A stretch of 64,000 bases of DNA from JAKZVK01 sp965261065 (lineage in GTDB: Bacteria > Acidobacteriota > Terriglobia > Bryobacterales > UBA6623): contig OZ253444.1 in the NCBI GenBank assembly GCA_965261065.1, positions 5,828,001 through 5,892,000 on the forward strand, in the 5' to 3' direction. Shown here piece by piece: positions 51,608 to 60,636 of the stretch. The position numbers and the translations under genes were made by a program. The notes beneath the pieces are model-generated. The model made no database searches. It was not told the origin of the DNA and saw only the letters and a list, made by a program, of their open reading frames with translations. The number at the start of each line of letters is the position of its first letter. Within the stretch, counting starts at the first letter, position 1.

Positions 51608-52774
51608 TCAGGCGCTCGCCGTCGATACGCCGGCTTCGAACTTCAGCACCGACGCCTTGTCGGTCTTCTCCCAGGTGAAGCTCTCTTCGTCGCGCCCGAA
51701 ATGGCCATAGGCGGCGGTCGCTTGGAAGATCGGTCTCCGCAAGTCGAGATACTCGATGATGCCTTTGGGCTTCAGCGGGAACACCTCGCGCACGATCTCC
51801 GCCAGCCGAACGTCGTCGGTCTGGCCCGTGCCAAACGTATCGACCATCACCGACACCGGGTCGGCGACGCCGATGGCATACGCCAACTGCACTTCACAGC
51901 GCGAGGCCAACTCGGCGGCAACGATGTTCTTGGCGATGTGACGCGCCATGTAGCAAGCCGAGCGGTCAACCTTCGTCGGATCTTTGCCCGAGAAGGCGCC
52001 GCCGCCATGACGGCCCATCCCGCCGTAGGTATCAACGATAATCTTGCGCCCGGTCAACCCGGTGTCGCCGTGCGGACCGCCGATGACAAAGCGTCCGGTG
52101 GGGTTGATGTGGAACTTCGTGTTCTGATCCACCATCGCGCCGGGTACGATCGGGCGGATGACGTGTTCGACGATCTCGGCGCGCAGCTTCTCGGTCTCCA
52201 CTTGGTCGCTGTGCTGCGACGAGATCACGACCGCGTCGACACGAGCCGGCTTGCCGTCGACGTATTCCACCGTCACCTGCGACTTGCCGTCAGGACGCAG
52301 GTAATCCAGTTCATCGTCGCGCCGGACTTCCGACAGCTTGCGGACCAGTTTGTGCGCAAGCATAATCGGCATCGGCATCAGCTCATCGGTTTCGTCGCAG
52401 GCAAAGCCGAACATCAGCCCTTGGTCGCCGGCCCCGCCGGGATCGACGCCCATCGCGATATCGGCCGACTGCTCGTCGAGACAGTTCACAACCGCGCAAT
52501 TCTGATAGTCAAAGCCGAACTCGGGACGCGTGTAGCCCACCTCGCGGATCGTCTCGCGGGCGATCTTCGTGAAGTCGAGCTTGGCACTGGTGGTGATCTC
52601 GCCGGCCACCATGCACAGGCCTGTGGTGACGAGGGTCTCGCAAGCCACGCGGCCCGTCGCGTCGGCGGCCATCACGGCGTCGAGAACGGCGTCGGAGATA
52701 TGGTCCGCCAACTTGTCGGGGTGGCCCTCGGTCACCGATTCCGACGTGAACAGATGCTTATCCGAATGTGCCAA
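51608..52774 (-). CDS. metK: S-adenosylmethionine synthetase
   Basis: This protein has 388 residues. It makes S-adenosylmethionine from methionine and ATP. Family motifs are LFTSESVTEGHPDKLADHIS, ETLVTTGLCMVAGEI, GAGDQGLMFGFACDETDELM (ATP and methionine site), TGRFVIGGPHGDTGLTGRKI and GGGAFSGKDPTKVDRSACYM (P-loop-like and K+ site). Length and order are normal. Upstream of ahcY on the same strand. No SAM- or SAH-responsive riboswitch was recognised before either gene. Confidence 0.97.
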   Translation of the reverse strand: MAHSDKHLFTSESVTEGHPDKLADHISDAVLDAVMAADATGRVACETLVTTGLCMVAGEITTSAKLDFTKIARETIREVGYTRPEFGFDYQNCAVVNCLDEQSADIAMGVDPGGAGDQGLMFGFACDETDELMPMPIMLAHKLVRKLSEVRRDDELDYLRPDGKSQVTVEYVDGKPARVDAVVISSQHSDQVETEKLRAEIVEHVIRPIVPGAMVDQNTKFHINPTGRFVIGGPHGDTGLTGRKIIVDTYGGMGRHGGGAFSGKDPTKVDRSACYMARHIAKNIVAAELASRCEVQLAYAIGVADPVSVMVDTFGTGQTDDVRLAEIVREVFPLKPKGIIEYLDLRRPIFQATAAYGHFGRDEESFTWEKTDKASVLKFEAGVSTASA

Positions 52775-53146
52775 GCCTAATCCTCCAAGCGAGTACGTAA
52801 GTCCAGCGGGTCGCCAACGTCACAGATCCGATTGTACAGGGGCAGACGGGCGAGGGAGGGGTGTTGGGAACCTGCCGCGAAATAGTCAAATTAGCAGACC
52901 CGGGTGGTTGGAGTCAATGAAATGTCTTTATCGTCAGCGATTCCGCAACGCGGTCGGGCGAGAGCCGGGAAGTGATTGGGGAACGAGCGAGTTAGGTGCG
53001 GGGCGAGCGGGGCGAGCAGATTCGCAGCCGGACGAGGGCCTCGGCGGGGCCCGAAGTCGGCTGCGGAAGACACCGCTACGCTCGGCTGCCGCTCGGCGGC
53101 GTGGTGGCAGCGCAGGATGGCAGGGAGAAAGAAAACCACCCGCTCG
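52775..53146. other. Upstream region of metK and left flank of a transposable element
   Basis: No gene is seen in 372 bases. The part next to 52775 should hold the metK promoter. The part next to 53146 probably contains the unrecognised end of the DDE element. Confidence 0.35.
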
Positions 53147-54430
53147 CTATGGCGAGGGCCCCGAGCCGTACGGGCAAGCCGCCGCCTGATACAGATCAGC
53201 CGCCATCGCGCGCGCCCAAAAGACTCGCGGCTTGCTGCGCCGCAGCGATGCCTTGAGATTGCGCGCAACAAAAACGTGGAAGAGATTAAAAGCCAGAAAC
53301 ACCGTCAACAGAAAGTTCTCGATCGCCGCGGGGTCGTGCTTATATACGTGGTCGGCGTGCCAGCCGTTGACTAACTCGTTGAAACCCTGATTCTCGATGT
53401 CCCAGCGTTGATGGCCCAACCTTACCACCCGCGCGGTCCGAACCTGCAGTGAGGAAAGGGTCGTCACCCACACCCACTCGCTGTGATGCGGATGCGGTTG
53501 GGAGTCGATTTGCGAATACTGCTGCCAGCTCTCGACGGAACGAACCACCCGCAGCGGCTGCTGCACCTGCGGCCACGACACCAGGCCCTCGTGATCCCAC
53601 CACTGGCAATCGCGACCTTGATAGTCGCCGCGTTGGGGCGCCGTGGTCGGCCACAGCCCTTGGACGTCTTGATAGAGGTTGCGGCGCTCGTCCTTGAGCA
53701 CGATCACGGCGTCTTTGCCATGCCCCAATAAGAAGTTGATAAACGGGGCGGTGGCGTAGAGAGCATCGGCCAACACGACGTCAAAGGCTCGCGGATAGGT
53801 CTCGAGAACTCGCGCCAGCAAACGGTGCGCCGCGGCCATCTCGTCCTCGCCGGGCCGTTGCGGCTCGGCGTCGAGCAACAGTCGCAGCGGTTCGGAGCCG
53901 GGGGGCGCATCGGAGAGCAACAGCAGTGTGACTTGGCGATGGTAGTATTGCATCTGCTGGCCATCGCGGCGCTGCACGGTGCGCTTCAAGCATCCTCGAC
54001 AGCAACGGCGGTAGCTGGCGTGAGACTCATGGCCGTCGAGCACGGCCACGCCCAGCCCGCCGATCCCGGGCAGGGCCTTGTTGCGCTTGAGCCGTTCGTA
54101 GACGTGATGAATCGCTGCCCGCACCGCGGCGGCATCGAGCCGGCTGTAGACGCGCCCGAGGGTGTCGGCGCTGGGCATCTCGCGGCCCAACCACTGTTTC
54201 CAAAACGGTGCGGGCGCTAGCGTCTCTAACGCGTTGAGGCTGCCCAGCCGTGTCCAGAACAGCACCAGCACCGACTGCAGCACCACCCGCGTCGGGATGC
54301 GCGGCCGCGGCCTGGTGTCGCCGACGGCGGCCAGCAGCGAGTCCCGCAGACCGTAGACCTTCTCGGCGTAGTGCAGCAGGCGTCGAAGAACGTCATTCCT
54401 CCCGGCGGCTTCGGAGCCGCTTCCATTCAC
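53147..54430 (-). CDS. DDE transposase of a two-gene element (IS4-like, unassigned family)
   Basis: From GTG 54430 there are 427 residues: VLRRLLHYAEKVYGLRDSLL, SVLVLFWTRLGSLNALETLA, VAVLDGHESHASYRRCCRGC (first Asp), FDVVLADALYATAPFINFLL (second Asp), HQRWDIENQGFNELVNGWHA (Glu in the Y/R-x-E helix) and IENFLLTVFLAFNLFHVF. The catalytic layout is of the IS4 superfamily, but I cannot name the group. The start lies inside the preceding DUF6788-like gene, offset by one frame with a 38-base overlap. The same frame is open further to 54697. The product could arise by frameshift or by coupled restart. No stop interrupts it. Confidence 0.8.
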   Translation of the reverse strand: MNGSGSEAAGRNDVLRRLLHYAEKVYGLRDSLLAAVGDTRPRPRIPTRVVLQSVLVLFWTRLGSLNALETLAPAPFWKQWLGREMPSADTLGRVYSRLDAAAVRAAIHHVYERLKRNKALPGIGGLGVAVLDGHESHASYRRCCRGCLKRTVQRRDGQQMQYYHRQVTLLLLSDAPPGSEPLRLLLDAEPQRPGEDEMAAAHRLLARVLETYPRAFDVVLADALYATAPFINFLLGHGKDAVIVLKDERRNLYQDVQGLWPTTAPQRGDYQGRDCQWWDHEGLVSWPQVQQPLRVVRSVESWQQYSQIDSQPHPHHSEWVWVTTLSSLQVRTARVVRLGHQRWDIENQGFNELVNGWHADHVYKHDPAAIENFLLTVFLAFNLFHVFVARNLKASLRRSKPRVFWARAMAADLYQAAACPYGSGPSP

Positions 54431-54731
54431 GCTCGGAGACCTCGTCGAGGAGCCGTTGGAGTTGCTGGTAGGCGGCCACGGCCTGGTGGACGCAGGCCTC
54501 CCAGTGGCGGGGCACAAACAGCTGCTGCAGTTGCCCTTGGCGATTCCGCACCAAATACAACGAGGCGTGAAGCTGACCGCGAGCACAGCGACAGGTGGGC
54601 TTGCCGCAGGTGCGTTGGCGGGGCGCCAGCGTGCCGTGCAGCAACCAGCGGCCATGGACGAGCTGCGCGATGCGGGAGCGGAGCCTACGTTCGGCATCCG
54701 AGAGATGAGAGCGAGTGGGGGCCGCCTTCAT
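54393..54731 (-). CDS. DUF6788-like accessory protein of the DDE element
   Basis: This protein has 112 residues from ATG 54731. It has a helix (LSDAERRLRSRIAQLV), RTCGKPTCRCARGQLHASLY with the same CGKPTCRC cluster as the ISKra4 accessory proteins, and a C-terminal helix (HQAVAAYQQLQRLLDEVSER). The following transposase belongs to another superfamily branch. A conserved helper shared between unrelated transposases is therefore suggested. AT-rich DNA with a weak palindrome (GGTATA...TATATC, 54735-54753) lies just upstream, in the position of the ISKra4 palindromes. Confidence 0.72.
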   Translation of the reverse strand: MKAAPTRSHLSDAERRLRSRIAQLVHGRWLLHGTLAPRQRTCGKPTCRCARGQLHASLYLVRNRQGQLQQLFVPRHWEACVHQAVAAYQQLQRLLDEVSEREWKRLRSRREE

Positions 54732-55134
54732 GACTGGTATAATTAATATATATCAGAATAACACATGGGTCAAGTCCGCCGGGGGAATGCGAATCTGCTC
54801 GGACCTGGAGGACGAGCGAAAACACTTGCTAAATCAAATGTTTCCGACCCTCAAGAAATGTGGATGCGGAACCGCTGCTTTATCGTGGCCTAGAACATGA
54901 CCGATCGTGGCCCGAAAAGCCTACCGTGGAAGTAGGGGCACGGCATGCCGTGCCCGCGCCACGAATCGCATCGAATCCGGCACATTGCGCAACGGCCGAA
55001 CCGGCTCACAGACAGCCCCGCCGTTCGAGGCTACCGCCCAGCCCCACCTCAGGGCGGCGCTTGTCGGTCCATCCTGTTCCCACCACTTGATCCCCGGCCC
55101 CATCTGCGAGAGAATCGGCCTTCGACGCCCGACC
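54732..55134. other. Promoter side of the DDE element and spacer to the kinase gene
   Basis: Bases 54735-54760 are strongly AT-rich and should hold the leftward promoter of the element. Bases 54932-54960 are a GTAGGGGCACGGCATGCCGT repeat. The element's right end was not identified, and no gene is supported. Confidence 0.45.
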
Positions 55135-56631
55135 ATGGTCACCGAAAACTACCTCGCCTTCGACCTTGGCGCCGGCAGCGGCCGCGCCATCCTCGGGCGG
55201 TTCGACGGCGACCGCCTCGCGCTCGAAGAGTTGCACCGCTTCCCCAACGACGGCGTCCGCGTGCAAGGGCATCTCCACTGGGACGTCCTGCGCCTCTTCA
55301 CCGAGATGAAGGCCGGACTCGCCAGGGCCGCCTCTCACAACCCGGTCTCGCTCGGCGTCGACACTTGGGGCGTCGACTTCGCCCTGCTCGATGGCTCCGG
55401 CGCTCTCGTCGGCAACCCTTATTGCTACCGCGACGCCCGCACCAACGGCGTCATGGAGCAGGCCTTCGCCGAGGTAAGCCGCGAGGACATCTTCAACGCC
55501 ACGGGCCTCCAGTTCATGGAGTTCAACACACTGTTCCAGTTGTACTCGATGAAAGGCGCCCCATCGAAAGGAGGCTCGGCCCTCGACAGCGCCCGCACGC
55601 TGCTCATGATGCCCGACCTCTTCCACTACTGGTTTTCGGGACGCCCCGTGTGCGAGTACACCGACGCCAGCACGTCGCAGTGCCTCGACCCGCGCCGCCG
55701 CGCCTGGGCCACCGACCTGCTCTCGCGCCTCGGCCTGCCCACCGGCATTCTGCCCGAGATCGTGCCGCCGGGCACGCAGCTAGGCGAACTGCTGCCAGAC
55801 GTGGCTGGCGAATGCGGGGTGGGGAGCATAGGACCCGGGAAGATGCAGGTCGTCGTGCCGGCGAGCCATGACACCGCCTCAGCCGTCGCCGCCATCCCGG
55901 GCCAGGGGGACGACTGGGCCTACCTCAGCTCCGGCACCTGGTCGCTACTGGGCTGCGAGATCGACGAACCGCTGGTCACCGCGGCTGTCCTCGACCGCAA
56001 CTTCACCAACGAAGGAGGCGCGTGGGGCAAGACGCGCCTGCTCAAGAACATCTGCGGCCTGTGGCTGCTCGAAGAGTGCCGCCGTGAATGGTCGCGCCAA
56101 GGGATCGACACCAGCTACGACGAGCTCTGCCGAGCCGCCGAAGCAGCCGAGCCCTTTCGGTCCGCTATCGACGTGGACGACCCTGGGTTCGTCCCTCCCG
56201 GCGACATGCCCGCCCGCATCGCCGGACAGTGCGCCCGCCACGGCCAACCCGCGCCCGAAACGCCCGGCCAGTTCGCGCGCTGCATCTTCGAAGGCTTGGC
56301 CCTGAAGTACCACCTGGTCCTCGCCGATCTGCAACAGATCACCGGGACCGCGATCCGCAAGCTCCACATCGTCGGCGGAGGGTCGAAGAACGCCCTGCTC
56401 TGCCAATACGCCGCCGACGCCACGGGCCTCGCGGTCGAAGCAGACCCCGTCGAAGCCACGGCCCTGGGCAACGTCTTGCTGCAGGCTGTCGCCTCAGGCC
56501 GCTTAGCGAGCCCCGCCGAAGCCCGTGACCTGGTCCGCCGCTCCGTTCAACTCACCTCGTACGAGCCCACCGACGAACACGACCCGTGGCAACAAGCCGC
56601 CGACCGCTTGCAGACCCGTACGGAATCGTAG
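55135..56631 (+). CDS. rhaB: Rhamnulokinase-like FGGY-family carbohydrate kinase
   Basis: From ATG 55135 there are 498 residues. The FGGY kinase fold shows YLAFDLGAGSGRAILGRFDG (phosphate 1), HWDVLRLFTEMKAGL, SLGVDTWGVDFALLDGSG (catalytic Asp region), NPYCYRDARTNGVMEQAF, SGTWSLLGCEIDEPLVTA and LHIVGGGSKNALLCQYAADA (adenosine motif). VEADPVEATALGNVLLQA is near the end. DTWGVDFALL and YRDARTNGVM are rhamnulokinase signatures, so the expected reaction is phosphorylation of L-rhamnulose; a related ketose is possible. An aldolase-superfamily gene follows 151 bases downstream on the same strand, but no rhamnose isomerase or rhamnulose-phosphate aldolase is present. Confidence 0.86.
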   Translation: MVTENYLAFDLGAGSGRAILGRFDGDRLALEELHRFPNDGVRVQGHLHWDVLRLFTEMKAGLARAASHNPVSLGVDTWGVDFALLDGSGALVGNPYCYRDARTNGVMEQAFAEVSREDIFNATGLQFMEFNTLFQLYSMKGAPSKGGSALDSARTLLMMPDLFHYWFSGRPVCEYTDASTSQCLDPRRRAWATDLLSRLGLPTGILPEIVPPGTQLGELLPDVAGECGVGSIGPGKMQVVVPASHDTASAVAAIPGQGDDWAYLSSGTWSLLGCEIDEPLVTAAVLDRNFTNEGGAWGKTRLLKNICGLWLLEECRREWSRQGIDTSYDELCRAAEAAEPFRSAIDVDDPGFVPPGDMPARIAGQCARHGQPAPETPGQFARCIFEGLALKYHLVLADLQQITGTAIRKLHIVGGGSKNALLCQYAADATGLAVEADPVEATALGNVLLQAVASGRLASPAEARDLVRRSVQLTSYEPTDEHDPWQQAADRLQTRTES

Positions 56632-56637
56632 GCCGAG

Positions 56638-56675
56638 CAACCGAGCCGTGACCGTAAGGGAGCGGTCCGGCACGA
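56638..56675. repeat. 38-bp dispersed repeat, copy 2
   Basis: Identical over 38 bases to 2458-2495. It starts 6 bases after the rhamnulokinase stop codon, and GGCACGA ends both copies. Confidence 0.8.
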
Positions 56676-56782
56676 ACCCTGCCGTTACCCCGGCGTTTCC
56701 TAGATCAGAACAACACCGTCCGTGAGCATGTGTGCCCCGATTCGGCCATGATCTGAGATGGGTTTCACGGTAGGGGTTTACA

Positions 56783-57781
56783 ATGGAAGCCCGTTCCAGC
56801 CCGTACTCCTCAGGCTCATTCACCGTGGATCGCGCCACCCTACGTCGCCGGCTTTGCGGCTGCTACGTTACCATCCCCACCCTCTTTCACGACGGCGACC
56901 TGTCGTTGAACCTCGACGGCATGAGGCGGCACGTCGAGTTCGTCATCGAGGGTGGCGTCCGCGAGGGCACGGGCCTACTCCTCGCGGGCGGCGCCGCCGG
57001 CGACTTCTCAACCATGAGCTTTGAGGAACGCCGCCTCGTGACCGAAGCCGTCATCGAGCAGGCCGCGGGACGAATCCCCGTCGCGATGGGCGCGATGACC
57101 ACCAACACCCGCGAGCTGGTCGAGCTGACACGCACGGCCGAGACGCTCGGCGCCGACTACATCCAGGTCTCACCGCCCTTCTACTTCAACCATACCGGCG
57201 AGGACTTTATCGAGTACGTTCGAGCCGCCTCGGACGCCGCCGACGTCGGCATCATCATCTACAACACCTACTGGACCAGCACGGGCGTGACGGCCGATCT
57301 GGGTGAGCGCCTGGCCGAGTTCCCGAACGTCGTCGGACTCAAATGGGCCACGCCCGACCACGGCATGATGGAGTTCGAGTCGGTCGTTGCGCGGTTCGCC
57401 GATCGTCTCAGCATCATCGATAACCAGCTTCGCTTCGTCACCAGCCACATGCTCGGCGCGCGTGCGGTGGAAGTCCACATCTGCAATCACTGGCCGGAGT
57501 GGGGCGTGCGCTTGTGGGGCATGCTGGAACAAGGCCGCTACAAAGAGGCGCAACACGAACTGATGACCGTCGCCCTGCCCTTCTACCAGCTCTGGAGCAA
57601 GATGGAAAAGCACACCAGCGGCGACGGTTACCTCGACAAGCTATGCATGGAGTTGGTCGGACTCGACTCGATCCGTTGCCGCCCGCCCACGCGCGACGTT
57701 CGCGACAGATTCCGTGAACCAGCGCGGCGGATGCTGATCGGCTGCGGCACACCACGCGTCCAGAACGCCCCCAACCCATAG
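56783..57781 (+). CDS. Dihydrodipicolinate synthase / N-acetylneuraminate lyase family enzyme
   Basis: This protein has 332 residues from ATG 56783. It is a class I aldolase TIM barrel: LCGCYVTIPTLFHDGDLSLN, FVIEGGVREGTGLLLAGGAA (substrate carboxylate loop, GGA-x-G in place of the usual GTTGE), IPVAMGAMTTNTRELVELTR, ADYIQVSPPFYFNHTGED, IIIYNTYWTST (catalytic Tyr) and NVVGLKWATPD with Schiff-base Lys 187. The changed GTTGE motif and the sugar-kinase neighbour make a catabolic keto-acid aldolase or dehydratase more likely than lysine synthesis, so no dapA symbol is given. rph follows 19 bases after the stop. Confidence 0.82.
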   Translation: MEARSSPYSSGSFTVDRATLRRRLCGCYVTIPTLFHDGDLSLNLDGMRRHVEFVIEGGVREGTGLLLAGGAAGDFSTMSFEERRLVTEAVIEQAAGRIPVAMGAMTTNTRELVELTRTAETLGADYIQVSPPFYFNHTGEDFIEYVRAASDAADVGIIIYNTYWTSTGVTADLGERLAEFPNVVGLKWATPDHGMMEFESVVARFADRLSIIDNQLRFVTSHMLGARAVEVHICNHWPEWGVRLWGMLEQGRYKEAQHELMTVALPFYQLWSKMEKHTSGDGYLDKLCMELVGLDSIRCRPPTRDVRDRFREPARRMLIGCGTPRVQNAPNP

Positions 57782-57800
57782 CCCGCGCTACAGTGTATTG

Positions 57801-58520
57801 ATGCGTCACGACGGACGGCGGCCCGAAGAACTGCGGCCTACCAAGATCACGCCCAACTACCTTCCCACCGCCGAGGGCTCGGTGCTCATCGAAGTCGGCC
57901 ACACCAAAGTCATCTGCGCGGCTTCGCTCGAGGAGACGGTTCCCGGGTTCCGGCGTGGCAGCGGCAAGGGGTGGATTACGGCGGAGTACGGCATGTTGCC
58001 GCGCTCGACTTCGACGCGCTCGCCCCGGGAGGTCAATCGTGGCCGTCCCGGCGGACGCACGCATGAGATCCAACGTCTCATCGGCCGGTCGCTACGGGGT
58101 GTGACGGACCTCGACAAGCTGGGCGAGCGAACTCTCATGATCGATTGCGACGTCATCCAGGCGGACGGCGGCACGCGCACCGCTTCGATCACGGGAGGCT
58201 GGGTGGCCTTGGCTCTGGCCCTGCAGCAGATGGTCGAGTTCAACGTGATTCCCCGGCTCCCCTTGCAGCACCACCTCGCCGCCACCAGCGTCGGCGTCAT
58301 CGATGGCGTTGCGATGCTTGACCTCTGCTATGAAGAAGATTCGCAAGCCGCCGTCGACATGAACGTTGTCATGACGTCGGGTGGCGAGTACGTCGAGATA
58401 CAGGCAACCGCCGAGCACAGCAGCTTCTCGCGAACCGAGTTGGATGAGCTTCTCGCGTTGGCCGGCGGAGGCATCCAGAGCCTTGTCGAAGTCCAGCGGC
58501 AGGTTGTCAGCCTCTCCTGA
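57801..58520 (+). CDS. rph: Ribonuclease PH
   Basis: This protein has 239 residues from ATG 57801. It is a phosphorolytic 3'-5' exoribonuclease that trims tRNA 3' ends. Motifs are RHDGRRPEELRPTKITPNYL, AEGSVLIEVGHTKVICAASL, GWITAEYGMLPRSTSTRSPR, EIQRLIGRSLRGVTDLDKLG (phosphate-binding Arg) and DCDVIQADGGTRTASITGGW (catalytic Asp). AATSVGVIDGVAMLDLCYEE, DMNVVMTSGGEYVEIQATAE and HSSFSRTELDELLALA follow. Its TGA overlaps the ATG of rdgB by one base, a frequently conserved pairing. Confidence 0.97.
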   Translation: MRHDGRRPEELRPTKITPNYLPTAEGSVLIEVGHTKVICAASLEETVPGFRRGSGKGWITAEYGMLPRSTSTRSPREVNRGRPGGRTHEIQRLIGRSLRGVTDLDKLGERTLMIDCDVIQADGGTRTASITGGWVALALALQQMVEFNVIPRLPLQHHLAATSVGVIDGVAMLDLCYEEDSQAAVDMNVVMTSGGEYVEIQATAEHSSFSRTELDELLALAGGGIQSLVEVQRQVVSLS

Positions 58521-59188
58521 TGCCAGTTGAGCTGCTGTGCGCGACGAGCAATGAAAACAAACTGAGGGAGTATCAGCGCTCCGCCGGCGATGCGTTCACC
58601 ATCCTGGGGCTGCCGCCGGTTCCCTGCCCCGAAGTCGGGAGCACGTTCGAGGACAACGCGGTCGCTAAAGCCCTCGCCTACAGCCAGTGGGTGCTCGGTC
58701 AGCAGGACCGCGACCACGAAAAATCGCCCTTCGTCTTCGCTGATGATTCGGGATTAGTAGTGGACAGCCTAGAGGGAGCGCCCGGCATCCACTCCGCGCG
58801 TTTCGCTGGAGAGGACGCCGACGACGACGCGAACAACGCGCTGCTTCTCGATAAACTGGCGCGCTTCCCCCGGTCGCGGCAGGCCGCCCGGTTCGTTTGC
58901 TGCATTGCTCTTGCGCGGGTGGGGCGCATCGTTCGCACCTTCGAGGCCGAAGTAGGGGGCTACATCCTCGAGAAGCGGGTAGGCGAAGGCGGCTTCGGCT
59001 ACGATCCGCTCTTCTATCTTCCGGAGTTGGGAGCGACCTTCGCCGAGTTGTCACCGGAAGAGAAGTGGCTTCACGGCCATCGCGGACACGCCTTCCATGA
59101 CATGGTCGAGTGGCTCGGCCAAACCGAACTCAACGCCAATGAGAACCAAGGGTGTCAACCTACGGGCAAAAGGATCATTAGCGCGTAG
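58520..59188 (+). CDS. rdgB: XTP/dITP pyrophosphatase (RdgB/HAM1 family)
   Basis: This protein has 222 residues from ATG 58520. It removes non-canonical purine triphosphates from the nucleotide pool. Features are ELLCATSNENKLREYQRSAG, FEDNAVAKALAYSQWVLGQ, PFVFADDSGLVVDSLEGAPG (catalytic Asp), IHSARFAGEDADDDANNALL, GGYILEKRVGEGGFGYDPLF and HGHRGHAFHDMVEWLGQ. The last 17 residues (NENQGCQPTGKRIISA) extend past the usual end and run up to a dispersed repeat, so the stop codon may have been displaced. It is translationally coupled to rph. Confidence 0.95.
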   Translation: MPVELLCATSNENKLREYQRSAGDAFTILGLPPVPCPEVGSTFEDNAVAKALAYSQWVLGQQDRDHEKSPFVFADDSGLVVDSLEGAPGIHSARFAGEDADDDANNALLLDKLARFPRSRQAARFVCCIALARVGRIVRTFEAEVGGYILEKRVGEGGFGYDPLFYLPELGATFAELSPEEKWLHGHRGHAFHDMVEWLGQTELNANENQGCQPTGKRIISA

Positions 59189-59217
59189 CGTGGATCTCGG
59201 TTTTGAGATCCGCGGCC
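59183..59217. repeat. GATCTCGGTTTTGAGATCC-type palindromic repeat, copy 3
   Basis: GCGTAGCGTGGATCTCGGTT and TTGAGATCCGCGGCC match the copies at 18919-18953 and 18008-18042. It overlaps the last two codons of rdgB. CTTAGCCGCGAAGCAG follows, a variant of the 7432/8993 repeat. Confidence 0.75.
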
Positions 59218-59245
59218 TTGCCTGGCTTAGCCGCGAAGCAGCCCA

Positions 59246-59281
59246 TCACCTAACCCGACGCCAGCAGAGTGATGGGCTATA
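59246..59281 (+). promoter_or_regulatory. Leader hairpin before ribBA
   Basis: GCCCATCAC and GTGATGGGC form a 9-bp stem around a 17-base loop, ending 14 bases before ATG 59294. No T-run follows. It does not match the FMN-riboswitch consensus. It may mask the weak ribosome site. Confidence 0.45.
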
Positions 59282-59293
59282 TTGAAGATAATT

Positions 59294-60451
59294 ATGGGGT
59301 TTGTAACCGTACCCGAAGCACTGGAAGACTTCCGCGCCGGACGAATGATCGTCGTGGTCGACGACGAAGACCGTGAGAACGAGGGCGACCTCACGCTGGC
59401 GGCGGAGAAAGTCACGCCCGAAGCCATCAACTTCATGGCCACGCACGGGCGCGGCCTGATCTGCCTGGCGCTGACCGAGGAGCGGCTCGATCATCTGCGG
59501 ATCCCTCTTATGACCGAGCGCAACACGTCCCAGCATGGCACGGCCTTCTGTGAGTCGATCGACGCGGCATCCGGAGTCACGACCGGCATTTCAGCCGCGG
59601 ACCGGGCGCACACGATTCGGGTAACGATCGATCCGGCAACCCGTCCCGCGGACCTCGCTCGGCCCGGGCACATTCCCCCTTTGCAGGCGCGCAAGGGAGG
59701 CGTGCTGGTACGCGCCGGCCAGACGGAAGCGTCGGTCGACCTGGCGCGGCTGGCCGGTCTCGTGCCTGCCGGCGTGATCTGCGAAATCATGAACGACGAC
59801 GGCACCATGGCGCGCGTGCCGCAACTCCTCGAGTTCTGCGCCGGGCACGGCCTGAAGATGATTACGGTCGCCGAGATCATCCGCTATCGGCTCGATAACG
59901 AAACATATGTGGAGCGCCTCGCCGAAGGCATTTTGGAGACTCGGTTCGGCGAGTTCCGGACCATCGCCTACCGTAGCGAGGTTGACTCCTCCAGCCATGT
60001 GGCGCTGGTTCACGGCGAAGTGCGCCATGTCGATTCCGTGCTCGTGCGGATGCATTCCCGCGACCTGTTCGGCGACGTGTTCCACTCGGCGCAATATCCG
60101 TCGCACCAGATCATCGAGCGATCGATGGAGATGATCGCGGCCGAAGGACGCGGCGTGCTGGTCTATCTCCACCAGACCGGACCTGGTTACGATCTCGCGA
60201 AACTACCCGACGGCAGCCAACGCATCGTGGCTCATCCCAAGCAGCCGTTGCAGCAGACGGATGCAGGACGACAGAGGTTACTCCAGTACCGCTCGGGCAT
60301 CGGGGCGCAGATCCTTTCGGACCTTGGCCTACGGCGGATTCGCCTTCTGACGAACCGTCCACGCAAGGTGGTCGGACTCGAAGGCTTCGGCATTACGATC
60401 GTGGAGCAAGTCCCGGTGCTTGCGACCGAGCCGTCGGTCGTGAAGGACTAG
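59294..60451 (+). CDS. ribBA: RibBA-type protein: active RibB half, degenerate RibA half
   Basis: From ATG 59294 there are 385 residues. The N-terminal half is 3,4-dihydroxy-2-butanone-4-phosphate synthase with its catalytic signatures intact: RMIVVVDDEDRENEGDLTLA, FMATHGRGLICLAL, NTSQHGTAFCESIDAA and RPGHIPPLQARKGGVLVRAG. PAGVICEIMNDDGTMARV follows. The C-terminal half has the GTP cyclohydrolase II fold (AEGRGVLVYLHQTGPG, SGIGAQILSDLGLRRIRLLT, NRPRKVVGLEGFG). The zinc site normally written as SECLTGD...RCDCG is HSRDLFGDVFHSAQYPSH here, so all three Cys ligands are missing. Cyclohydrolase activity is therefore doubtful, and a separate RibA is expected elsewhere in the genome. A TTG at 59282 would add four residues. 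Confidence 0.88.
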   Translation: MGFVTVPEALEDFRAGRMIVVVDDEDRENEGDLTLAAEKVTPEAINFMATHGRGLICLALTEERLDHLRIPLMTERNTSQHGTAFCESIDAASGVTTGISAADRAHTIRVTIDPATRPADLARPGHIPPLQARKGGVLVRAGQTEASVDLARLAGLVPAGVICEIMNDDGTMARVPQLLEFCAGHGLKMITVAEIIRYRLDNETYVERLAEGILETRFGEFRTIAYRSEVDSSSHVALVHGEVRHVDSVLVRMHSRDLFGDVFHSAQYPSHQIIERSMEMIAAEGRGVLVYLHQTGPGYDLAKLPDGSQRIVAHPKQPLQQTDAGRQRLLQYRSGIGAQILSDLGLRRIRLLTNRPRKVVGLEGFGITIVEQVPVLATEPSVVKD

Positions 60452-60636
60452 CCCCGCGATACCGGCAACGCCTCATCAAGACGCGTCCGGTTTTCAGAGA
60501 TGGCCACTACCCCGACCTCGATGGCCTGCGATTCGACTGGCCCGAGTACCCGCCCTACTTCCTCGACTCCGTGTTCCTCGACTTCAGCGAACACGCCCGC
60601 AAGCTCGAAACCATTGGCGAAGTCGCACGCGCGTAG
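60452..60636 (+). pseudogene. C-terminal gene remnant, unrecognised
   Basis: An open frame ending at TAG 60634-60636 reads RQRLIKTRPVFRDGHYPDLD, GLRFDWPEYPPYFLDSVFLD and FSEHARKLETIGEVARA. Its aromatic- and acidic-rich composition looks like real protein, but there is no start codon, and I do not recognise the family. It lies directly after ribBA in another frame, so it may be the tail of a deleted gene. Confidence 0.35.

Noticed and set aside
59189..59293. FMN riboswitch before ribBA
   Set aside because: The conserved FMN-element strings are absent; there is only one simple hairpin and a dispersed repeat.
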